A stretch of 64,000 nucleotides of DNA from VXMO01 sp965205915 (GTDB taxonomy: Bacteria > Chloroflexota > Dehalococcoidia > UBA6926). The position numbers were made by a program, and so were the translations under genes. Of this stretch, positions 35,747 through 44,000 are shown in pieces. Each line of letters begins with the position of its first letter. Within the stretch, counting starts at the first letter, position 1. The DNA lies in the NCBI GenBank assembly GCA_965205915.1, contig OZ242191.1, forward strand, positions 2,384,895 through 2,448,894, in the 5' to 3' direction. The notes below the pieces were generated by a model. It saw only the letters and a program-made list of their open reading frames with translations. It was not told where the DNA came from and searched no databases.

Positions 35747-35821
35747 TGGTGGCAACGACAGGATTCGAACCTGTGACCTAGCGCTTATGAAGCGCCCGCT
35801 CTGCCGCTGAGCTACGTTGCC
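35747..35821 (-). tRNA. tRNA-Met (anticodon CAT, elongator type)
   Basis: Acceptor GGCAACG pairs with CGTTGCC, anticodon loop TTCATAA between GGCGC and GCGCT, T-arm ACAGG-TTCGAAT-CCTGT, encoded CCA. A normal G1-C72 pair argues against the initiator tRNA. A tRNA-Ile with a modified CAT anticodon cannot be excluded. It is about 120 bases from tRNA-Val on the same strand. Confidence 0.92.
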
Positions 35822-35903
35822 GAACACGGCTGCGATACTATCTATGATACGTCGTGTCCAGAATGGCGGTCAAAATCGGGTGGCGACGGGTGTGAGTGGT
35901 GAG

Positions 35904-35921
35904 CCCCCGCCTGCGCGGGGG
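35904..35921. repeat. short GC palindrome
   Basis: CCCCCGC and GCGGGGG around a four-base loop (CTGC). Resembles the palindrome at 37061 in kind and context and may be a dispersed extragenic palindromic repeat. Confidence 0.45.
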
Positions 35922-35933
35922 ATACGAATTGGG

Positions 35934-36083
35934 ATGCGTGGGATACGGACGGGGCGCGAGGATATGCGTGGGATACGGACGGGGTGCGAGGATGTTAGTG
36001 GGCTGCGTGGGGTGCGGATTGGTATGCGTGGGATACGGACGGGGTGCGGGGATGTTAGTGGGATGCGTGGGTGTCGGGTGGGG
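35934..36083 (+). repeat. 30-bp minisatellite, five units
   Basis: Exact 30-base period. Units at 35934, 35964 and 36024 begin ATGCGTGGGATACGGACGGG; those at 35994 and 36054 begin GTTAGTGGG. The frame is open through it (a GYGRG-type decapeptide), but it is probably not translated, because the next gene's ribosome site lies after it. It sits just upstream of the 132-aa gene. Confidence 0.85.
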
Positions 36084-36129
36084 CGCTTATACTCTTGTTA
36101 GCGACTCATTAGGCTTGGGAGGGCGGATA

Positions 36130-36528
36130 GTGCAGGGTATGACACCGTCGGTTGATCCGTTGACGTTGCGGGCGCGCAGCGATTCAGTTTTGCAGAGGAG
36201 CGTGGGGGATCTGCGGGAGACGCTGCTTGCGGCCATCGATCGGATTGAACGATTTCCGTCCGTATTCCCGGATTCGCCCCTTGAGGCAATCGAGGTGGAG
36301 CCTCGTGAGATGGAGTCGCCGGACCGCGGCCCGATTGTCGTGTGTCCCGATGGGGAGATCTATGAGCTTGTCGTCCGGGCGACGTTTGAGACGTTCGGGG
36401 CGCAGGAGTACGCGGATCGGCGGGAGGAGATTCGTCCTCTCGATTTGCCACTCCACGAGTACATCGCGTATCTGTACAATGCGATTTTGGCGGTGACGGA
36501 TTATCTGTATCGGTCTGCCTCGCAGTAG
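36130..36528 (+). CDS. conserved-looking hypothetical protein (132 aa)
   Basis: GTG at 36130, six bases after GGGAGGG; ATG at 36139 is possible. TATACT at 36088-36093 is a -10-like hexamer, but no -35 was found. The protein is acidic with helices near the ends (LQRSVGDLRETLLAAIDRI and LHEYIAYLYNAILAVTDYLY). No family or catalytic motif is recognised. It follows the minisatellite, so copy-number change in the repeat could affect its expression. Confidence 0.6.
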   Translation: MQGMTPSVDPLTLRARSDSVLQRSVGDLRETLLAAIDRIERFPSVFPDSPLEAIEVEPREMESPDRGPIVVCPDGEIYELVVRATFETFGAQEYADRREEIRPLDLPLHEYIAYLYNAILAVTDYLYRSASQ

Positions 36529-37227
36529 GGGGCTTGTGGAAGTTCCTTTCTCTGTTTGGTTGGTGGGCGGTTCGGAGTCCGGTGGTGGGGTCCGGTTGGT
36601 TCTTTTCTCTGGTCTCCTTTCGCTTGTTTGTTTGTCGGTGGTCTTGGGGGAGGCATTCGCTACCGGGGTCCGGGGCTGCGCGTTTGGTTGGGTGGCGCGG
36701 TTCAGGAGTTCGTCCCGCGCGTGACACACCACGGGCGTGTGCCAGGCGAAGATCCGACCTCGCCCTGTGGCGCTGCCACGTCACCAAAGGGCGGCATGCA
36801 CTCCATCTGCGTGAGCCTTTATGGGGCTTCGACTCGCGTTGGAGCACGATGTCTCTCTCACACCCCCACCCGAGTCGTGGCGGCGTGTTGGGGCGATCGA
36901 GGCAACCGAACGGGTCGTTGTCGCTCACGGCCTTATGCGACCGCACAGCCGCGTCTCCCGCCGGGGGTATGTCGATGTGGGGACTGTAGGATATGTGTTC
37001 TTTTTTGGTCAACCGGTTGTGTCACGTTTTGGGGGCGCGGTTGGGGAAATAGGCGTCGGGATTCCCGCGTTCGCGGGAATGACGGGGTGTGAACGGCCAG
37101 AATGACGGGGTGGGGCGGGGAGCGCGTGGGGATGCCCCCGCCTTCGCGAGGGATTCGGTGGGGGGCGCGGGGGAATTCGGCGTGGGGGCGTGGGGGCGTG
37201 GCGGCGCGGGGGCGCGTGGAGGGTGCG
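36529..37227. other. 700-bp stretch without a supported gene
   Basis: G/T-rich composition on the plus strand; frames on both strands look non-coding. Small hairpins occur (for example GTGGC-GCT-GCCAC near 36770). The 3' half holds palindromes at 37061 and around 37133. A structured RNA is possible, but I recognise no SRP, tmRNA, 6S or RNase P signature. Confidence 0.4.
37061..37080. repeat. palindromic extragenic repeat
   Basis: ATTCCCGCG and CGCGGGAAT around TT, followed by GACGGGG. A related copy of weaker symmetry lies at about 37134-37153. Palindromes of this CCCGCG type are dispersed in many high-GC genomes. Confidence 0.6.
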
Positions 37228-37758
37228 TTAGCCTACTTGTTGGAAGGTATCGCCCTTGTAGTTGTCCTTGCTCTTGAGGTAGGCGTTTAGGGGGCCTTGT
37301 TGGACGCCGCGGAGGCGGTCATCGACCTCTCGGGCGGGCTTGGCGGGGCTGCCCATGACCAGCGTGTTCGGCTCGATTTGCGTTCCCGGCGTGACGAGGG
37401 AGCCTGCGCCGACGATTGCGCCTTCGCCAATCTTGATTTCCGCGGGGCCGGGCGCTCCGACGCACTTCGCGCCGTTCGCAATCAGCACATTGTCGCCCAT
37501 CGTGACGTGGTGAACGAGGGTCATGTGGGCGATGACGCAGTTCGCGCCAATCGTCGTCTCCTCGTGCAGCACCGCGCCGTCCTGGATGTTGGTGTTTTCG
37601 CCGACGGTGATGCGGCCGGAGTCACCACGCAGCGTCGCATTGAACCATACGCTGACGTTGGGGCCGATGACGACATCGCCGATGATGCTCGCGCTGGGCG
37701 CGATGAACGCCGTGGGGTGAATCTGCGGCGTCATTCCGTTGATCGAGTAGATGGGCAT
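37228..37758 (-). CDS. gamma-carbonic anhydrase-like protein (176 aa)
   Basis: Left-handed beta-helix of hexapeptide repeats (IIGDVVIGPNVSVWFNATLR and IVGAGSLVTPGTQIEPNTLV). The histidines of the gamma-CA metal site appear at DGAVLHEE, VIAHMTL and VHHVTMGDN. The GSPAKPARE end is typical. The family hydrates CO2 or, in many bacteria, is of unsettled activity. Length is normal. Likely last gene of a run that starts with sufB at 45.5 kb, after the dehydratase pair. Confidence 0.85.
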   Translation of the reverse strand: MPIYSINGMTPQIHPTAFIAPSASIIGDVVIGPNVSVWFNATLRGDSGRITVGENTNIQDGAVLHEETTIGANCVIAHMTLVHHVTMGDNVLIANGAKCVGAPGPAEIKIGEGAIVGAGSLVTPGTQIEPNTLVMGSPAKPAREVDDRLRGVQQGPLNAYLKSKDNYKGDTFQQVG

Positions 37759-37818
37759 TCCGGTTTCCTCCTTGCGCCCGCTTAGCGGGGCTGTTTGTCT
37801 TTGCGTTTGCGCTCGTCT

Positions 37819-38274
37819 TCAGGCTGTCTCGATGATAACGACCGCTGTGCCGCCCTGTGGCCGTTGGTTGTCTTCACGAAGGAGATAGACATCTATCTCA
37901 AGGATGACGCGATTGGGCTCGTCATGGCGATCCGTCACGACGCCGGTGGCGGTGAATGTTTCGCCCTGGTTGACCGGCATACGAAATACGCAATCGAGTT
38001 TTTCGATTCGGCCGTTTGGGAGCCACTGCAGAAGGGCAGTTTCCATGGCGGTCATGCCGAGATTGCCGGGCACGATCACGCTGTTGAAGCCCTCGCTGCG
38101 GGCGGCTTCCGCATCGGTGAAACGGTTCGGCCCGCTCATGGAGCCGCGTTCCGCGTCATTGTCGTTTATCCAGCCGGACAGTCCCATCATGTCGCGGACC
38201 CAAGCCGTATCCGGCGTCCACTGAACTGGCGGGACTTCATCTCCAATGTCCGCATGCACCTGTATCTCAGTCAT
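37819..38274 (-). CDS. MaoC-like hot-dog dehydratase subunit (151 aa)
   Basis: Hot-dog fold like MaoC/hydratase subunits: a long N-terminal region with GPNRFTDAEAARSEGFNSVI, then VPGNLGMTAMETALLQWLP and FRMPVNQGETFTATGVV. The usual Asp/His dyad is not clear by eye. It overlaps the 166-aa partner in ATGA, so the two make a heteromeric enzyme, as in archaeal-type and actinobacterial (3R)-hydroxyacyl dehydratases. Substrate unknown; acyl-CoA or acyl-ACP hydration is inferred. Confidence 0.7.
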   Translation of the reverse strand: MTEIQVHADIGDEVPPVQWTPDTAWVRDMMGLSGWINDNDAERGSMSGPNRFTDAEAARSEGFNSVIVPGNLGMTAMETALLQWLPNGRIEKLDCVFRMPVNQGETFTATGVVTDRHDEPNRVILEIDVYLLREDNQRPQGGTAVVIIETA

Positions 38275-38771
38275 GATTGTGCCTCCCCATCCCGACTCGG
38301 AGCGACGCCCGGCGCTCGAAATACCATGGAGTCACGGGCGCGGGCCACAAGCTCGCCCTGCTCATTGCGGAAGAGGATTTCCCAGACCTCGAAGGCCATC
38401 GTGCCGGAGCGTCCGGTCTTTGAGTACACATCCTGTAGGACTGCGAATCGCGAGAGCTTGTCTCCGACGTAGATGGGGGCGTGGAGTTCAATGGCGCGGC
38501 CGGCATTGAGGCCGACCGTTGCTCCCTCCAACTTGACATCTGCGCCAAGCTCTTGCGCGCGATTGAAGAAGATATTGAGCATCGCGGTGGGCGCCTCTTG
38601 TCGGCCGTTCACAGGCGGATCAACTTTTGGGATGCCCGTTAACTGCATGTACCGATCAACCACACCCTGGGTCAGTTCGACCACACCTGTTGGCTGTTCA
38701 AGATGAAGAATGTCCTCGTTGAATGTTAGCTGCGGGGTCGGCGTGTCGCCGCCCACGTCTCCGGTCGTCAT
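38271..38771 (-). CDS. FAS1-like/MaoC N-terminal dehydratase subunit (166 aa)
   Basis: Shows the FAS1-like hot-dog domain, with QGVVDRYMQLTG, then APTAMLNIFFNRAQELG, GLNAGRAIELHAPIYVGDKL and the MAFEVWEILFRNEQGELV strands. This half usually dimerises with a MaoC-like subunit such as the overlapping 151-aa protein. Start ATG at 38771 follows AGGAGGAAAACG. Together they would dehydrate a 3-hydroxyacyl thioester. Confidence 0.7.
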   Translation of the reverse strand: MTTGDVGGDTPTPQLTFNEDILHLEQPTGVVELTQGVVDRYMQLTGIPKVDPPVNGRQEAPTAMLNIFFNRAQELGADVKLEGATVGLNAGRAIELHAPIYVGDKLSRFAVLQDVYSKTGRSGTMAFEVWEILFRNEQGELVARARDSMVFRAPGVAPSRDGEAQS

Positions 38772-38798
38772 TCGTTTTCCTCCTCTTCCCCCAATGGA

Positions 38799-39449
38799 TT
38801 ACTGCTGAGTGTCTTCAAGCCGGACTGCGCTGAACTCGCCGCTCTTTAGGGCTTCGACAAGCTCGGTCTCCGACGAGATTGGCGCGTCGAATGCCGTGAG
38901 GCAGCGGGCGATTGCGCTAACAAAATGAGCGTCGCTCCCGCCGATACCAGAGTAGCCCTGTTCTGCCACAAGTTGTTCAGCCGAGACGGCCTCCTCCGGT
39001 CGGTTTCCGGCATTCAGACGCTCAACGATGTTCACCTGAGGGAACTCTATTCCGCCCGCGATCCATGAGGCTAGCCCGATGCCTGCGCGGCCGGGGTGGG
39101 CAGGGACGGCGAACGCGCCGTGTGCCTCCGCCACTTCCATAAGACGGAACGGGTCCATGGCGACGTCTTTTGGGTCAATTGCACTCGCGAGTTCTTTGGT
39201 GATGCCGTAGACAAGGAAGTGGCCGTGTTTGGTGTCCAGTTCAGCGCCGCGCAGGACGGTGATGCCGAACTGCTTACTAACTTCGGAATAGTCTGTTTCC
39301 AGGGAGAACTGTCGGTGCTCCGTCAGGACGATGCCGTCCACCTTCATGCCGCGCTTTCTTAGCGCGCCAATCCATTTCAGATACTGTTCCACCGTGGCGC
39401 GTGAATCATCGGAGGCGACGGAGTGGGAATGAAGATCGTAGTAGTGCAT
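38799..39449 (-). CDS. PHP-domain phosphoesterase/hydrolase (216 aa)
   Basis: PHP metal-site motifs are in order: DLHSHSVASDD near the start, VLTEHRQFS, RGAELDTKHGHF, VPAHPGRAG and GGSDAHF. The family binds two or three metal ions and hydrolyses phosphoesters or nucleotides. The length suits the stand-alone PHP family. The ATG at 39449 has little room for a ribosome site, and an in-frame TTG at 39461 is the alternative. It lies between the peptide-binding lipoprotein and the dehydratase genes. Confidence 0.8.
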   Translation of the reverse strand: MHYYDLHSHSVASDDSRATVEQYLKWIGALRKRGMKVDGIVLTEHRQFSLETDYSEVSKQFGITVLRGAELDTKHGHFLVYGITKELASAIDPKDVAMDPFRLMEVAEAHGAFAVPAHPGRAGIGLASWIAGGIEFPQVNIVERLNAGNRPEEAVSAEQLVAEQGYSGIGGSDAHFVSAIARCLTAFDAPISSETELVEALKSGEFSAVRLEDTQQ

Positions 39450-39481
39450 TCCTGTCGACAAAAGCTGCTAGTCGCAAACCG

Positions 39482-41392
39482 CTAGCGCCGCCACTCTCCG
39501 ATGTTCCAAAGCTCGGTGTCCCATCCGTTAATCCGGACGCCTTGCAGGGAAATAGACCTGGCGGACACAAACCCCCGGTGTATCAGCGGAATCTCGTAGG
39601 CCTGCAGAACAATGATGTCATTAAGCGACTTCAAAATGGCTTCGCGCTCCTCCTCAGACTCCTCAGACTCCACATCCTCAAGCATGGCGTAGAATGCATC
39701 GTAGGCTTCATCGCACATGCGGGCGTTGTTGTCCTCCGCCCAGTTATTGTCGCGCGATTGGATGTGGTCGCACTGATACTTGGACAGGTAGCTTTGGGGA
39801 TCAAGGCCGGAGCCGGTTGTGTACATCTGGACGTCAGCAAAGAAGCGCCGGTATGAGGCGTTAGGTTGCTCAGCGGGATCACCGCCAAAGAAGATGCTTG
39901 CGTCATGGGTGATCAACGCGCTCTCGATTCCGATTTCGCTCCACCACTCCTCAATGAGCGCGAACGTGCCTTCGCGGACGGCGTTGGCGGTTGTCTGGAA
40001 GGTAATCAGGAGTGGTTCGCCGTTATATTCGCGCACACCATCGCCATCCGTATCGACGACGCCATTTGCATCAAGCAGGCTCTTGGCCCCCTCGATATAT
40101 TGCGCAAGGCAAAAGTCGGTGGCGTCCGAGACAAAAGCCTCAGGCGCGACGACAAGGTTGCATGTGGCTGTGCCCTCGTCTCCGTAGAAATCATCGACAA
40201 TGCGCTGTCGGTCGATGGACATGGACATGGCCTGTCGGATGGGAGTGAATGTGAGGAAGGGGTGCGGGTTCTGGCCGCCCAGGTACTCTGAGCGATCGTC
40301 CTCAAGGTTTGGATCCGGGTTTGTTTGGTTCAGGACGATGCGTTCCACATCGCTGGCAAAGGCCGCGATTATTTCGCCCAGCCCGGCGGCTTCCATTTCA
40401 TTCAACTGAGCGGGGACAACCTGTAAGTTCCACGCATAGTCCGCCGTTCCGTCCACAAGGACCGCGCGCGCCGCGGATTCTGCATCGCCGCCGCCCTCAA
40501 TCACGACCCGGTCAAAGTAGGGCGCTTCGCCCCGGTAGTGTGGATTTCGCTCATAGACGGCGCGTTCATTCGGCATGAATTCGACGATTCGGTATGGACC
40601 GGAGCCGAGTGGCGTGAGGTTTGCATTGCATGTCAGTGCCGCAGGGCCGAGACAATCGGCGAACTGTGTTGCGCTGATGATTGGGGCTGACGAGCCTGCA
40701 AGTAGATGCTCCGGATCATCTTCCGGTTCGGCCAAGGTGAGCACGACTTCCAGCGGTCCCACCGCCTCCACCGCCTCGAAAGCAGCAAAGGCGTGCTCAG
40801 CGAGGCAGCCGGACCCCTCCGATGTGCAGTATCGCCATGTAAAGACGACGTCCTCCGCAGTCAGGTCACTGCCGTCTGACCACTTGATGCCATCTCGGAG
40901 TCGCCATTTCACCGTCATGCCGTCTTCCGAGATGCCGCCGTTTTCGGTTGTCGGAATCTCTTGGGCCAACTTGGGAACAAGATTGCCGTCAGGATCATAA
41001 ACGGCCAAGGCCTCCAGGGTTACTGCCCCAGCGTCGCGGTCCTTGAATCCGGCGGCGAGGTACGGGAAGGGGATTGTTGGCGCTTGCCAGTAGAGCAGGG
41101 TGAGAGTTGTTGGTTCAGGCGTGGGTATTGGCGCAGGGCGGGGAGTGGAAGTCGGCGCTGCCATCGTCGCCATAGGAGTTGGCGGGATCACTTCAACGAT
41201 TGGCTGCTGAACGACAGATTCAGTAGGAGAGCCTGTTCCGACCTCTGCGCTACTGCAAGCGGCCGCCGCAGCCATGAGAAAAATGAGTAGAGCAGGGAAT
41301 ACCAAGAGGCGGGCGTTCGTAGTGGCCTTAGTCAGCCACCCAAGCGCGCGGGGACGATGGAGAGATGAGGATGAGGATGCGAGCGGGGTCAT
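39482..41392 (-). CDS. ABC-transporter peptide-binding lipoprotein, SBP_bac_5 family (636 aa)
   Basis: The signal sequence has VFPALLIFLMAAAAAC, a lipobox-like end at Cys. A Pro/Thr-rich spacer follows, then the solute-binding core: VKWRLRDGIKWSDGSDLTAE (the family signature), YRGEAPYFDRVVIE and TPIRQAMSMSIDRQRIVDD. Such proteins bind oligopeptides, nickel or sugars outside the membrane. No permease or ATPase is nearby, so the transporter is encoded elsewhere. The start overlaps the stop of the DXR-like gene in ATGA. Confidence 0.88.
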   Translation of the reverse strand: MTPLASSSSSLHRPRALGWLTKATTNARLLVFPALLIFLMAAAAACSSAEVGTGSPTESVVQQPIVEVIPPTPMATMAAPTSTPRPAPIPTPEPTTLTLLYWQAPTIPFPYLAAGFKDRDAGAVTLEALAVYDPDGNLVPKLAQEIPTTENGGISEDGMTVKWRLRDGIKWSDGSDLTAEDVVFTWRYCTSEGSGCLAEHAFAAFEAVEAVGPLEVVLTLAEPEDDPEHLLAGSSAPIISATQFADCLGPAALTCNANLTPLGSGPYRIVEFMPNERAVYERNPHYRGEAPYFDRVVIEGGGDAESAARAVLVDGTADYAWNLQVVPAQLNEMEAAGLGEIIAAFASDVERIVLNQTNPDPNLEDDRSEYLGGQNPHPFLTFTPIRQAMSMSIDRQRIVDDFYGDEGTATCNLVVAPEAFVSDATDFCLAQYIEGAKSLLDANGVVDTDGDGVREYNGEPLLITFQTTANAVREGTFALIEEWWSEIGIESALITHDASIFFGGDPAEQPNASYRRFFADVQMYTTGSGLDPQSYLSKYQCDHIQSRDNNWAEDNNARMCDEAYDAFYAMLEDVESEESEEEREAILKSLNDIIVLQAYEIPLIHRGFVSARSISLQGVRINGWDTELWNIGEWRR

Positions 41393-42537
41393 TCCGGAAC
41401 TTGACCACCCACGAAAGTTTTGGCCCAGTCCATGGCCTCAATGATGCGTACGCGGTCATCGAGTGGCTGAGGCCGGTGCGCGTTGGCGGCGCGGTCAATG
41501 ATCTTTGGGATGTCCGTGAAACCGATCTGCTGCGAGAGGAAGAGATTGATGGCGGCGTCATTCGCGGCCGCCACAACGGCCGGATACGTGTCACCCTGCC
41601 GGGCGGCGTCAAGAGCAATCTGGTAACAGGGGAAAAGCGCGTGCTCCAGCGGCTCAAATGACAAGCGGCCCTCAGAGAGCAGGTCTACGCGGTTGATTTC
41701 AGCGTTCGCCCACCGATTCGGGTAGGCCAACGAGAGCTGGATTGGCACGCGCATGTCAGGGATGAAAAGCGCAGATTTGACGGAGCCGTCGTTGAACTCC
41801 GTCAGCGCACGCACGAGGCCCTGGGGGTGGAAGAGGATATTGATGTTCTCAAGAGGGATGCCATAGAGGTTATGCACGACAGCAACCTGCGTCGCCTTGA
41901 CCATCAGCGTTGAGGAGTCGATTGCGCGCTTCTGCCCCACGTGGCGGGCCGGGCGCGCAGTCGTCAGAGTTGACGGGACTTGCGTGCCGTGGCGTGGCAG
42001 CCGCCGCGCCTGTACCGTGCCCCACGTGGATGTCATGGTGACCTGCCGAACGGACTCCGTGCTTTCGCCCCAGAGCGTCTGCCAGACGCCGATTGGCTCG
42101 TCGTCCAGAGGGTAAATGGTTGCGCCGGTTTCCTGCGCGCGCCGCGAGAGCAGGGAACCGGCCACGTACAGGGTGTCTATGTTGCCCATGGCGACGCGCT
42201 TGCCGGCGTCAATGGCTGCCCACGCGGCCTCAAGACTCGTTCGTCCCACGCTGGCGATGACCGCCATATCAACCTCCGGAGAGGCAACGATGTCGTTGAT
42301 CGACATGAATCTGACGCCCTCAGGGGCCTCATCACGCCAGCGGCCGCGCGCGAATCCGGCCATGATGGGTTTGTACTCATGGATCTGCTCGGCGAGGCGT
42401 TCGAGGTTGGAGCCCGCGGCGAGGCCGACAATGCGAACGTTGTCGCCAAGGGAGCGGGCTACAGATAGGACAATCTGGCCGAGCGAGCCGGTCGAGCCAA
42501 TAATGGCGATTCGGAGCGGGGCGGAATCCGTGCTCAT
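41389..42537 (-). CDS. DXR-like protein with altered active-site residues (382 aa)
   Basis: Whole-length relative of 1-deoxy-D-xylulose 5-phosphate reductoisomerase. NADPH site AIIGSTGSLGQ is intact, and LFHPQGLVRALTEFNDGS and IPDMRVPIQLSLAYPNRW match the C-terminal half. Read against the E. coli enzyme, the NKE motif is NID (120-121), LDDE keeps Asp145 and Glu147, the MMNKGLE site is MVKATQ (N and E replaced, Lys214 kept), the GSGG segment is TSTWG and the His209 place looks like Arg. Three or more catalytic or ligand residues thus differ. A TTG at 42606 is an unlikely alternative start. It probably is a paralogue with another role. Confidence 0.78.
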   Translation of the reverse strand: MSTDSAPLRIAIIGSTGSLGQIVLSVARSLGDNVRIVGLAAGSNLERLAEQIHEYKPIMAGFARGRWRDEAPEGVRFMSINDIVASPEVDMAVIASVGRTSLEAAWAAIDAGKRVAMGNIDTLYVAGSLLSRRAQETGATIYPLDDEPIGVWQTLWGESTESVRQVTMTSTWGTVQARRLPRHGTQVPSTLTTARPARHVGQKRAIDSSTLMVKATQVAVVHNLYGIPLENINILFHPQGLVRALTEFNDGSVKSALFIPDMRVPIQLSLAYPNRWANAEINRVDLLSEGRLSFEPLEHALFPCYQIALDAARQGDTYPAVVAAANDAAINLFLSQQIGFTDIPKIIDRAANAHRPQPLDDRVRIIEAMDWAKTFVGGQVPE

Positions 42538-42614
42538 GACATTTCCACTCAAAATGCGCGGTAGCGCGCTTGTGGCTCCCTTGCGCCGTTCACGACTGTC
42601 TTCCAAATCCCTGC

Positions 42615-43964
42615 TTACAGATTATCCAGTTTGGTGGCGATTAGGGCGGCAACGTGATCGTGGATTGGTTGCTCCTTGATGGCGTCCACGATTTCCGAGA
42701 CGAATGCCCGGATCAGCATCATCCGCGCCTCCTCCTCACCGATGCCGCGGCTCAGGAGATAGAACATTGAGTCATCATCAAGTTCGCCGCATGCCGCTCC
42801 GTGTCCGCAACGAACGTCATCGCAGTAGATCCAGAAGGCGGGCTTGGTATCGGCCTCCGCCTCGTTGGACAGGAGCAGGTTCTTGTCGATCTGCATCGCA
42901 TTCACCTTGGCGGCATTGGGCCGCACGATGATGCTGCCGTGGAAGACGGATCGGGAGCGACCGTCAAGGATTCCCTTGTAGATCTCATACATATCGTTGT
43001 GGCCGACAACGTGGTCGACGATGACCTGGTTGTCAACATGCTGATCGCCCGTAATGACGTATGCGCCGCGGACATCGCTATTGGCTCCCTCTCCCGCCAT
43101 GATGATGCTGAGATTGTTGCGTGTCAGGCGACCTCCGATGTCGATGGCCATGGAGCGGAAGGTTGCGTTTTCATTTACCTCCACCTGCGTGGTGGAGACG
43201 TTGTACGAGGCCTCGCTCTCCTGCTGAACCTTGCAATAACTGATTTTCGCGCCGGCGCCAACTACGATCTCCGTCACGGCATTGGTCAGGTGGGCGTCGT
43301 CGGAAGTCGAGACATGGGTCTCAACGATGGAAGCGGAGCTGTCTTCGCCGGTGACGATTAGAGTTCGCGGCATCGCAACCATTGAGTTTGTTTGCTCAGT
43401 GGTGATATAGACGATGTGGATTGGCTGTTCAAACCGTGTATTGCGCGGCAATACGACGAGCGCGCCATCCGCGGCGAGGGCGGTGTTGAGAGCAGTAAAG
43501 CCCTGCTCCTTGTGATCCGCGAGGCGGGTCAGATGGGCGCGGACGGACTCGCTTTCGGCATGGACGCCCTCAGCGAGGCTGCTGATGATTACGCCGGCAG
43601 GCAAGCTATCCGAAGCAGAAAGTTCAGCGGAGTAACGGCCATCAACCAGGGTTACCCGATGCCATGTCGGATCACCGACGCGGAGGGCCTGTAGATCAAC
43701 TTCGGCGCCTGCCGCTGCGCCGTCACGGTCACTGACTTGCAGCGCGGAAAAACCCTTTCGGAGGAGGGGGCGGATGTCTGTGTACTTCCACTCTTCGTTG
43801 CCGCGCCGCTCAGTGGGGAGGCCGATTTCCAGAAATCGTTGCAGCGCCTCCGTGCGGAGCGCGGCGATCCAATCAGGGTCTCTGCCGGCTCGGGCGGCCT
43901 GAAACTCCCTCGCGGCTTCTGCGAAGTCTGTGATGTATGTGTCGAGCGCGTTGGTTGTTGTCAT
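42615..43964 (-). CDS. sufD: Fe-S cluster assembly protein SufD (449 aa)
   Basis: SufBD family beta-helix protein. The N-terminal region contains RRGNEEWKYTDIRPL, typical of SufD. The core shows LVDGRYSAELSAS, HLTNAVTEIVVGAGAKISYC and DVRGAYVITGDQHVDNQVIV, and the conserved ending is CDDVRCGHGAACGELDDDSM and MLLRS-type helices (YLLSRGIGEEEARMMLIRAF). SufD pairs with SufB in the SufBC2D scaffold, where SufC is the ATPase. The neighbouring sufB starts the operon; sufC is not in the window. Confidence 0.93.
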   Translation of the reverse strand: MTTTNALDTYITDFAEAAREFQAARAGRDPDWIAALRTEALQRFLEIGLPTERRGNEEWKYTDIRPLLRKGFSALQVSDRDGAAAGAEVDLQALRVGDPTWHRVTLVDGRYSAELSASDSLPAGVIISSLAEGVHAESESVRAHLTRLADHKEQGFTALNTALAADGALVVLPRNTRFEQPIHIVYITTEQTNSMVAMPRTLIVTGEDSSASIVETHVSTSDDAHLTNAVTEIVVGAGAKISYCKVQQESEASYNVSTTQVEVNENATFRSMAIDIGGRLTRNNLSIIMAGEGANSDVRGAYVITGDQHVDNQVIVDHVVGHNDMYEIYKGILDGRSRSVFHGSIIVRPNAAKVNAMQIDKNLLLSNEAEADTKPAFWIYCDDVRCGHGAACGELDDDSMFYLLSRGIGEEEARMMLIRAFVSEIVDAIKEQPIHDHVAALIATKLDNL

Positions 43965-44000
43965 GTCCGTCTTGCCGAAGAATCCCTGTGGGGGATCTGC

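Noticed and set aside
35618..35827. Minus-strand frame beginning with a tRNA-like translation (NVAQRQSGRF)
   Set aside because: This is the usual false translation across a tRNA gene; it overlaps tRNA-Met and the spacer.
35934..36083. Possible CRISPR array in the 30-bp repeats
   Set aside because: Units are contiguous without spacers; this is a minisatellite.
36097..37012. Minus-strand frames of 182-304 codons opposite the 132-aa gene and the 700-bp stretch
   Set aside because: Pro/Arg/Thr-rich low complexity, no ribosome sites, no motifs.
36529..37227. Search for SRP RNA, tmRNA, RNase P RNA or 6S RNA in the gene-free stretch
   Set aside because: No diagnostic core sequence was recognised; only small hairpins and palindromes.
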